Part shown: positions 1 to 4,256 of the stretch, piece by piece
How the letters are laid out: every line of letters starts with the position of its first letter
How positions within the stretch are numbered: position 1 is the stretch's first letter
Assembly: GCA_017553245.1 (NCBI GenBank)
Contig: JAFZMT010000133.1
Span: 1-6,960 of the forward strand
Direction of reading: 5' to 3'
DNA from: Methanomicrobium sp.
GTDB taxonomy: Archaea; Halobacteriota; Methanomicrobia; Methanomicrobiales; Methanomicrobiaceae
DNA: 6,960 nt
Translations under genes and position numbers: made by a program
The notes under the pieces: generated by a model
The model's input: only the letters and a program-made list of their open reading frames with translations
Database searches by the model: none
What the model was told of the DNA's origin: nothing

Positions 1-1
1 C

Positions 2-868
2 ACATTGCCGCGGCATAAGGAGGTCGCCGAATTCGTAAAGACCACGGGGCGCAGTGTTCAGCCCCTGCCTGACAAAAAAAGCCTCCTTGAAACGATTGAC
101 GAGGTCATTGAGCCCTACGGCGACGTAAAAGGGGAGGTCGGCTTCTTTACGGGATGCCTTTACGACCTGCGAATGCAGAGCACGGCGCTGGACGCAATCG
201 AGGTCTTAAGGCGTAACGGAATCCGCATTATCACGCCGAAGGAGCAGGTCTGCTGCGGATCGCCGCTTATAAGAACAGGTCAGACCGCCATCGTCCGCGA
301 CCTCATGAAGAAGAACATCGACTGCTTCGTAAAACGCGGAATTAAAAGGGTCATGACCATCTGCGCCGGATGCGGTTCCACGCTTAAGAACGACTACGAT
401 GCGCCCTTCGAGGTGGTCGACATCAACGAAATTCTGACCGGAATTGAGATTGAAAAGCCCGAGAAGACAGGGCATAAGATTGCCTATCACGACCCCTGCC
501 ACCTCCTTCGCGGTCAGGGCATACGTGAGCAGCCGCGTAAACTCTTAAGGCTCATCACCGACGATCTCGTTGAGATACCTTCCGAATGCTGCGGTTCCGG
601 CGGCGGTGTCAAGTCCGGCAATCCCGCCGAGGCTGAGGCGATAGGCAAACTTCGCGGCGAAGAGATAAAGAACAGCGGTTGTGACATCGTGGCAACATCC
701 TGCCCGTTCTGCGAGATTCACGTGCAGTCCGTGACCGATAAGCCCGTGAAGAATATCAACACCCTTCTGATGGAGGGCTATCGGAAGAAGGATTCGATGA
801 ATGCAGACGGTGCAACGGATGCAAAAGATGCAAAGTCTGCGTCCGAAAATGCCTCAAAGGAGCAGTGA
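2..868 (+). CDS. CCG-domain Fe-S oxidoreductase, HdrD/GlcF/TfrB-like, 5' partial
   Basis: The reading frame is open to the left window edge, so the N-terminus is missing; the first possible start inside is the TTG at 5, which I do not regard as real. Counting residues from that TTG, two CCG domains are visible. The first has C51, the pair C83-C84 and C120-AG-C123 (C-X31-CC-X35-CXXC). The second has C165, C195-C196 and C233-PF-C236 (C-X29-CC-X36-CXXC). In HdrD, HdrB, TfrB and GlcF such cysteines hold an unusual Fe-S cluster or related sites at which disulfide or 2-hydroxyacid redox chemistry is coupled to electron transfer; relatives with two CCG domains usually carry ferredoxin-type [4Fe-4S] motifs upstream, which here would lie outside the window. 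The protein ends in a low-complexity Ala/Asp/Lys/Ser tail from about residue 262. It is soluble, with no membrane segment. The family call is firm; the choice between heterodisulfide reductase, thiol:fumarate reductase and a 2-hydroxyacid dehydrogenase subunit is not possible from this fragment. Confidence 0.88.
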   Translation, partial: TLPRHKEVAEFVKTTGRSVQPLPDKKSLLETIDEVIEPYGDVKGEVGFFTGCLYDLRMQSTALDAIEVLRRNGIRIITPKEQVCCGSPLIRTGQTAIVRDLMKKNIDCFVKRGIKRVMTICAGCGSTLKNDYDAPFEVVDINEILTGIEIEKPEKTGHKIAYHDPCHLLRGQGIREQPRKLLRLITDDLVEIPSECCGSGGGVKSGNPAEAEAIGKLRGEEIKNSGCDIVATSCPFCEIHVQSVTDKPVKNINTLLMEGYRKKDSMNADGATDAKDAKSASENASKEQ

Positions 869-874
869 AACGGC

Positions 875-1489
875 ATGTTCCTCTTACGACCGCGGTTGAA
901 AAAGATTTTGTCGGCACTGTTGCCGGCACTTCTCCTGCTGGCAGTCTTCTCAGCCGTCATGACTGCGGGCTGCACAACCGTCGACAAACTCAAGGTCAAA
1001 TCCGATATTACGCTTAATAACGAGCATACCCGCTGGAGTCCCGCCATGTCTTCCATTCCCGGGCTTGACATAACGCCCGTGTATTCTCCGATGCAGTCGG
1101 GCAATTCCGTCAATCCCGTAAATTCATCCGCGGATGCCGCTGAGCAATTCAATGCGGACGAAATTACATATCACTGGAATGCGACCGGAGATTCCGCCAG
1201 ATACGTCATGCTTCTCTCGTGGGACAGCGGTGTCACCGGCAAAGTGGAGTCTCTGGGCAATGATACCGTAAGCAAAGCCGGCGAGACCGTCTGGTTCTGC
1301 TGTAAGGACTACGATCCGCTCTCCGCTCCCGAATCCTACGTCATTCATCTTACGGCGGAGTCGGACGGCAAAACCTTGAGCGAGCGCGATGTCGTCATAC
1401 TGAGAAAGGCGATGTTCTACTACCTTGAGGATACCTATTACGGCTACAATACAAGGGTCGTGGACGCGGATAAGCTAAAAACGGAATAA
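875..1489 (+). CDS. Putative secreted/lipid-anchored protein of unknown function
   Basis: A 204-residue protein with a clear export signal: a basic start (R5, R7, K9, K10), a hydrophobic core at about residues 11-29, then T-A-G-C with C33. This resembles an archaeal lipobox, although Thr at -3 is less usual than Leu. The rest (34-204) is hydrophilic and probably extracytoplasmic. From about residue 95 to 175 the alternation of polar and hydrophobic residues, with Trp, Tyr and Val-rich strands (TYHWNAT, YVMLLSW, TVWFCC, SYVIHLTAES), looks like an all-beta Ig/PKD-like fold, but I recognise no family. Adjacent Cys residues occur in WFCC. The gene begins 6 nt after the upstream Fe-S protein stop codon, so the two are probably co-transcribed; an AGGAG lies at 858-862, 12 nt before the ATG, inside the end of the upstream gene. 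Whether the two proteins work together is unknown. Confidence 0.8.
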   Translation: MFLLRPRLKKILSALLPALLLLAVFSAVMTAGCTTVDKLKVKSDITLNNEHTRWSPAMSSIPGLDITPVYSPMQSGNSVNPVNSSADAAEQFNADEITYHWNATGDSARYVMLLSWDSGVTGKVESLGNDTVSKAGETVWFCCKDYDPLSAPESYVIHLTAESDGKTLSERDVVILRKAMFYYLEDTYYGYNTRVVDADKLKTE

Positions 1490-1541
1490 TATTTGACAAA
1501 ATAATTAATTAAAATTACAAAAATATTAAAAATTTTTAAAT
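1490..1541. terminator. Bidirectional A/T-rich terminator between convergent genes
   Basis: This 52-nt gap separates the convergent stop codons of the secreted protein and the HEAT lipoprotein and is almost pure A+T. It contains a perfect 14-bp palindrome at 1526-1539 (TTAAAAATTTTTAA), which gives a T5 run on both strands, plus further short A/T tracts. Archaeal RNA polymerase terminates at oligo-T tracts, so this is a reasonable shared terminator for both directions. The assignment is inferred from composition and position. Confidence 0.6.
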
Positions 1542-2294
1542 TCACGCAGTCTGATCCGCGGAGTCAGCTGTGCCCGTATTCCCCGAATTACCGGCATTTC
1601 CTTCTTCGGCTAGTCTGTGCTGAAGGTTGTCGGTTGCGCGGATTGAGTAGATGAGCGTGCGCATTTTATCGGCGGTTACGGGAGTTCCCCTGTTCGCCTC
1701 AAGTTCAAGGAACGGGATTGCAGGCTCTCCTATGCGTATTATCGCAATCTCGGCAGCGTCCTGCGCAGGTTTACTGCCGGTCTTAACGACATTGATGAGT
1801 GAGGGGACGGCGCGGGCTTCGAAGAGGCAAAGGGTGTTTGCCGCCCATTCGCGCTCGGTCTGAGAACCGGTGTTAAGAACGTTGATAAGAGGGTCAATCG
1901 AGGATTCGCCGATGGTGTAGAGCGCAACTGCGGCATACTTCGATGCTTCGGAATCGCCGGATGCGAAGACCTTCGTAAGCGGAATTATCGCCTCGTTGCC
2001 CATGCGGACGAGGTTGTTGACGGCGGCTTTCTGCTCGTCGGGGTTATTCGAATAGAGTGCCGTTATCTCTTTTTCCACCGCGGGATTTGCGGGTGTGTCG
2101 TTACCCGAATTTCCCGTGCATCCGCAGGTAAGTATGACCGCGAGAATGACCGCGGCAGTCATGACCGCCTTTGCGGTATTGCGGATTATGCCGCCGTTAT
2201 TGAGGAATTTACCCGTATTTTTGACATTTGTGTTATTTGTGCAGGTTGTGCCTTTTGTATTATTTGTATCGTCATTACGGAGTTTTGTCTTCAT
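1542..2294 (-). CDS. HEAT-repeat lipoprotein
   Basis: With the ATG at 2294 the protein has 250 residues. A basic N-terminus (MKTKLR) and a Thr/Asn-rich stretch precede a hydrophobic segment at about residues 45-56 and a T-C-G-C lipobox-like motif with C59, so it is probably exported and anchored by a lipid. Residues 82-201 form four consecutive HEAT-like (PBS-lyase type) helical repeats of exactly 30 residues each, with recurring features such as an Ala-rich first helix, a G/E-x-x-A/S-I/V-x-P turn and an L-I-x-V second helix. HEAT arrays are protein-binding scaffolds, so an interaction role outside the membrane is likely; no enzyme motif is present. The C-terminus (about 229-250) is a Gly/Asn/Thr/Ser linker. 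An in-frame GTG at 2330 would add 12 residues; I prefer the ATG because MKTKLR is a more typical signal-peptide start, but neither has a strong ribosome-binding site. The gene is divergent from the phosphatase-regulator pair, and a functional link to it is speculative. Confidence 0.82.
   Translation of the reverse strand: MKTKLRNDDTNNTKGTTCTNNTNVKNTGKFLNNGGIIRNTAKAVMTAAVILAVILTCGCTGNSGNDTPANPAVEKEITALYSNNPDEQKAAVNNLVRMGNEAIIPLTKVFASGDSEASKYAAVALYTIGESSIDPLINVLNTGSQTEREWAANTLCLFEARAVPSLINVVKTGSKPAQDAAEIAIIRIGEPAIPFLELEANRGTPVTADKMRTLIYSIRATDNLQHRLAEEGNAGNSGNTGTADSADQTA
1692..2051 (-). repeat. Four 90-nt HEAT-repeat coding units
   Basis: Units at 2051-1962, 1961-1872, 1871-1782 and 1781-1692 each encode 30 residues of the HEAT lipoprotein without any insertion between units. 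The periodicity is clear at protein level (A-x-x-A/N-L...G-x-x-A/S-I-x-P-L). The DNA units are diverged, so this is an old duplication and not a recent tandem expansion. Confidence 0.75.
2227..2267 (-). repeat. Imperfect 14-bp direct repeat in N-terminal coding region of the HEAT lipoprotein
   Basis: TTTGTGTTATTTGT at 2227-2240 and TTTGTATTATTTGT at 2254-2267 (+ strand) differ at one base and start 27 bp apart, an exact nine codons. On the coding strand they give a repeated Thr-Asn-Asn-Thr peptide in the long region before the signal hydrophobic core. The stretch has low complexity and could be a local slippage duplication. Confidence 0.6.
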
Positions 2295-2350
2295 ATTTTG
2301 TCTCACTGATTTACCTACAATATAATTCACTTCACTATATGAAATAATTG

Positions 2351-2415
2351 CAGATACAGGGGGACAGATACGGATACTTCGAGTTTTTAAGTCTTTTATT
2401 TTTTGAGTCTTTTAT
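2351..2415. repeat. Cluster of short direct repeats in the divergent intergenic region
   Basis: CAGATAC occurs at 2351-2357 and 2365-2371 (14-bp period, followed by GGATAC at 2372-2377). AGTCTTTTAT occurs at 2390-2399 and 2406-2415 (16-bp period), with similar flanks (TTTAAGTC.../TTTGAGTC...). They lie between the divergently transcribed HEAT lipoprotein and the phosphatase, downstream of the minus-strand TATA candidate. They may be protein-binding sites in the lipoprotein leader, or chance repeats in AT-rich DNA. Confidence 0.4.
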
Positions 2416-2421
2416 ATTTAA
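2409..2421 (-). promoter_or_regulatory. Candidate TATA box for the HEAT lipoprotein gene
   Basis: Read on the minus strand this is ATTAAATATAAAA, a good match to the archaeal TATA consensus. Transcription would begin about 25 nt downstream, near 2385-2390, leaving a leader of roughly 90 nt before the ATG at 2294. A weaker TATA-like stretch lies closer to the gene near 2331-2346. The assignment is by motif and position only. Confidence 0.4.
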
Positions 2422-2474
2422 TCCGCGCTTTTTCGTATAACTCCGCGGTTAAACGGAACTACCGTTCGGATAGT

Positions 2475-2489
2475 GAAAATTAATATAAG
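2475..2489 (+). promoter_or_regulatory. Candidate BRE/TATA promoter of the phosphatase-regulator operon
   Basis: GAAAA at 2475-2479 (BRE-like) followed by TTAATATAAG at 2480-2489 (TATA-like) matches the archaeal core promoter layout. The expected start site, about 22-27 nt downstream of the TATA centre, falls near 2507-2512, giving a leader of about 60 nt to the phosphatase ATG. Upstream, AACGG (2452-2456) and CCGTT (2462-2466) form a small inverted repeat with a 5-nt spacer that could also bind a regulator. Confidence 0.5.
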
Positions 2490-2505
2490 ATTTAAGCGTT
2501 AAAAT

Positions 2506-2530
2506 AGAATATATTCTGATATACAGAATA
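2506..2530. promoter_or_regulatory. Overlapping inverted repeats, candidate operator
   Basis: AGAATATATTCT at 2506-2517 is a perfect 12-bp palindrome. It overlaps a second inverted repeat, TATTCTG (2512-2518) and CAGAATA (2524-2530), with a 5-nt spacer. Three AGAAT half-sites of alternating orientation (2506, 2513, 2525) thus lie at the predicted transcription start of the phosphatase and FHA-winged-helix genes. This is where an archaeal repressor would block polymerase recruitment, and ArsR-like dimers bind such inverted repeats. Autoregulation by the downstream winged-helix protein is an inference. Confidence 0.5.
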
Positions 2531-2535
2531 GATTA

Positions 2536-2545
2536 CTTGTACAAG
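2536..2545. promoter_or_regulatory. 10-bp palindrome in the phosphatase leader
   Basis: CTTGTACAAG is a perfect palindrome 24 nt before the phosphatase ATG, downstream of the predicted start site. It could be a further regulator site; as RNA the arms lie too close together to form a stable hairpin. Chance is not excluded. Confidence 0.3.
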
Positions 2546-2569
2546 CTGTTTTAGAGGTAACTTGAACCA

Positions 2570-3274
2570 ATGGATTACAGTTCGGTATCGGTGGCGGGAA
2601 AGAGAGATCACAACGAGGACTCATCCATCGCCGTCCCCATCGGCAAAGGAATACTGCTGGCAGTCGCCGATGGACTGGGAGGACATGCCGCCGGCGAAAT
2701 TGCCTCAAATATTGCCGTAACCGAACTTAAAACCGTATTTCAGAACGGATACCGCGAAGGCATGGCTGAAGACGAAGTAAAAGAACTTCTCATCCTCGCC
2801 TTCAAGGAAGCGGACCGCGAAGTCTGCGAGAACGCCGTCGGCGACAGAAAAGGTATGGGTACGACTCTTGTTGCCGCATTCGTCGAGAACGGGACGGTTG
2901 TCTGCGCAAATACGGGCGATTCACGACTCTACCTCTACAGCAGCACCCCTCGTCAGATAACGGTCGACCACTCCCTCGTTCAGGATCTGGTCAACAAAGG
3001 TCTGATTGAGAGAAGATCGGCACGTTTCCATCCGATGCGGAATATCATCAACCACTCGCTCGGCGGCGACTTCAATGTCGACACTTTCTGCTTCAATGCT
3101 CATGAGGGCGATGCGATTCTTCTCTCAAGCGACGGTCTCCACGATTACCTCGACGAAGACATGATAAAAGACGCATTCTGCATTCAGTCCGCAAACGGAA
3201 TTGCCAAAACCCTCATCAAAGAGGCTTTTGAGACCTCCGACGACAACATCACCGCGGTTGTGCTGAGATTCTGA
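2570..3274 (+). CDS. PP2C-family Ser/Thr protein phosphatase
   Basis: A 234-residue cytoplasmic phosphatase of minimal size for the bacterial/archaeal PP2C (PPM) family, with no signal or membrane segment. It removes phosphate from Ser/Thr of proteins using a two-metal (Mn/Mg) centre. The family motifs appear in order: RDHNED (residues 12-17), ADGLGGHAAGE with metal ligands D34 and G35, GMGTT, ANTGDSRLYL, DHS, SSDGLHD with D188, and the terminal D225-N226 before ITAVV. All expected metal-binding acids are present, so it should be active. GAGGT at 2554-2558 is a good Shine-Dalgarno sequence, 11 nt before the ATG, which supports this start. It is the first gene of a pair with the FHA-winged-helix regulator (26-nt gap) and lies upstream of a receptor Ser/Thr kinase in the same orientation, so the natural substrates are the phosphorylated kinase and its target. 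It parallels the PstP-PknB pairs of bacteria. The family call is very firm; the substrate is inferred. Confidence 0.95.
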   Translation: MDYSSVSVAGKRDHNEDSSIAVPIGKGILLAVADGLGGHAAGEIASNIAVTELKTVFQNGYREGMAEDEVKELLILAFKEADREVCENAVGDRKGMGTTLVAAFVENGTVVCANTGDSRLYLYSSTPRQITVDHSLVQDLVNKGLIERRSARFHPMRNIINHSLGGDFNVDTFCFNAHEGDAILLSSDGLHDYLDEDMIKDAFCIQSANGIAKTLIKEAFETSDDNITAVVLRF

Positions 3275-3300
3275 ACATTAAAAAAGACATATGTGATAAG

Positions 3301-4077
3301 ATGGGCGATTCAAACGACAATACAATTGCAATCTCAAACGATCCCGATTTCTATGAGGATCTCTCGGAATACTTAAACGTACTCTCAAATCCGACACGCT
3401 TAAAGATACTCAAACTCATTGAGCACCAGCCTAAAGAAGTGCGCGAGATTGCAAAAGAGATAGACACAAGCTACGAGAACACCAAGAAGCACCTCGACAA
3501 GCTTCTTAACACCGGCGTCATCAAAAAAGAGGCGGGAATGGGAAGAGAGACCTCAAAGGGAAGTCTTCCCGTCTGGAAATACTCGCTGATCCCCGGGGGC
3601 ATGGAGGGTATCATCCGAAACTTAAGCATATTCAGCAATATCGACGTCAGAATCGGCGAAGAAGAGCTTAATCAGAAGTTAAAGGCTGTAAGGAGCATGC
3701 TTGAGGCTGAGAACAAGACAGGCGTCCCCGTCCTTATTGTCCTGGGCGGCGACGATGACGGCAAGGCGTGGGCACTTAAGGAGAAGGAGGTCAGAATCGG
3801 TCGTGAGGATACGTCCGCGCCCGAGTTCCTTAAGGATGAGAACTTCTCGATTGCTCTCTCGTCGGGCTATGAGGCGGTATCGCGTGTCACCAAGCCCCAC
3901 GGCATCTTCAAACTCCGCGGCAATGAGTGGTACTATGAGGACTGCAGGAGCACGGGAGGCAGTCTTATCAACAACAAACAGCTCTCGCCCTCGAAGGAAT
4001 ACCCGATACGAAACGGCGACATGCTTGACCTCGCACGCGGCGCCAAAGGTGCAAGGCTCATCTTTAACCTCAATTAA
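3301..4077 (+). CDS. Winged-helix (ArsR-like) DNA-binding / FHA-domain fusion regulator
   Basis: A 258-residue soluble protein. Residues about 17-95 form an ArsR/HTH_20-type winged helix: LSNPTRLKILKLIEHQPKE, then the EIAKEIDTSYENTKKHLDKL recognition region (about 49-69), then a wing leading to WKYSL. A helical linker (about 100-140) precedes a C-terminal FHA domain (about 142-258), recognised by VRIGRE (164-169, with G167-R168), S194-R195...H200-G, S217-T218-G-G and PIRNGDMLDL. FHA domains bind phosphothreonine peptides, so the protein should join reading of a Thr-phosphorylation signal to promoter control. Two key FHA positions differ from the usual form: four residues separate Ser-Arg from His, and STNG is STGG. 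The ATG at 3301 has a weak GTGAT (3293-3297) close upstream. It is probably translated from the phosphatase transcript, and the inverted repeats before that operon are its obvious candidate operator. The domain calls are firm; target genes and phosphopartner are inferred. Confidence 0.9.
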   Translation: MGDSNDNTIAISNDPDFYEDLSEYLNVLSNPTRLKILKLIEHQPKEVREIAKEIDTSYENTKKHLDKLLNTGVIKKEAGMGRETSKGSLPVWKYSLIPGGMEGIIRNLSIFSNIDVRIGEEELNQKLKAVRSMLEAENKTGVPVLIVLGGDDDGKAWALKEKEVRIGREDTSAPEFLKDENFSIALSSGYEAVSRVTKPHGIFKLRGNEWYYEDCRSTGGSLINNKQLSPSKEYPIRNGDMLDLARGAKGARLIFNLN

Positions 4078-4132
4078 TTTTTTACCTGTATCCCCGGAAT
4101 GTTCCCGTGCGTTTTTTGATCATCGTTCTTTT
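4078..4132 (+). terminator. Oligo-T terminator tracts after the phosphatase-regulator operon
   Basis: T6 at 4078-4083 begins immediately after the stop codon, another T6 lies at 4112-4117 and T4 at 4129-4132. Consecutive oligo-T tracts are typical archaeal intrinsic terminators. The second and third are part of a repeated TTTTGATC (4114-4121 and 4129-4136). Read-through into the kinase gene remains possible. Confidence 0.5.
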
Positions 4133-4139
4133 GATCGTC

Positions 4140-4160
4140 AGTTAAATGATAGTTAAATGA
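4140..4160 (+). repeat. 10-bp tandem direct repeat upstream of the kinase promoter
   Basis: AGTTAAATGA occurs twice, at 4140-4149 and 4151-4160, with a period of 11 bp, that is about one helical turn, so a bound dimer or two monomers would sit on the same DNA face. It lies directly upstream of the candidate TATA box of the receptor kinase, the usual place for an archaeal activator or for a repressor that competes with TBP/TFB. Confidence 0.5.
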
Positions 4161-4161
4161 C

Positions 4162-4173
4162 ATACATATTTTC
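4162..4173 (+). promoter_or_regulatory. Candidate TATA box of the receptor kinase gene
   Basis: ATACATATTTTC is the only TATA-like stretch in the 179-nt gap. Transcription would start near 4190-4195, leaving a leader of about 65 nt. An 8-bp direct repeat CCCGACGG (4190-4197 and 4213-4220) lies at the start site and in the leader. A separate promoter would allow the kinase to be expressed apart from the phosphatase and regulator. Confidence 0.35.
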
Positions 4174-4241
4174 ATGATATTCCCTGTCTCCCGACGGGCG
4201 GTCTGAATGTGCCCCGACGGTGACGGTTTTGGTTAATGCAG

Positions 4242-4248
4242 GGGGGTG
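4242..4248 (+). promoter_or_regulatory. Shine-Dalgarno site deciding the kinase start
   Basis: GGGGGTG closely matches the anti-SD complement GGAGGTG. It lies 8 nt before the ATG at 4257 but only 2 nt before the ATG at 4251, and it is inside the frame from the ATG at 4236. Spacing therefore favours 4257. Confidence 0.55.
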
Positions 4249-4256
4249 TGATGATT

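Noticed and set aside
206..502. Minus-strand open frame in the Fe-S oxidoreductase
   Set aside because: It is opposite the conserved CCG cysteines, which fix the plus-strand frame; no family features are seen in the translation.
1739..1936. Minus-strand frame overlapping the HEAT lipoprotein in another phase
   Set aside because: The regular 30-residue HEAT periodicity identifies the correct frame; this one is Pro/Ser/Arg-rich noise.
2536..2545. CTTGTACAAG as a hairpin terminator or riboswitch element
   Set aside because: A 10-bp palindrome without a loop cannot form a stable RNA hairpin and no T-tract follows; it is listed only as a possible protein site.
1490..2569. Search for tRNA, rRNA, CRISPR repeats, insertion-sequence ends or integration sites in the gaps
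   Set aside because: None of the gaps shows a cloverleaf, regularly spaced repeats with unique spacers, transposase remnants or terminal inverted repeats with target duplications. The repeats found are short and promoter-associated.
3701..4156. A 151-codon plus-strand open frame, rich in Arg and Ser
   Set aside because: It overlaps the FHA domain coding region in another frame, has biased composition and no family features, and no ribosome-binding site of its own.
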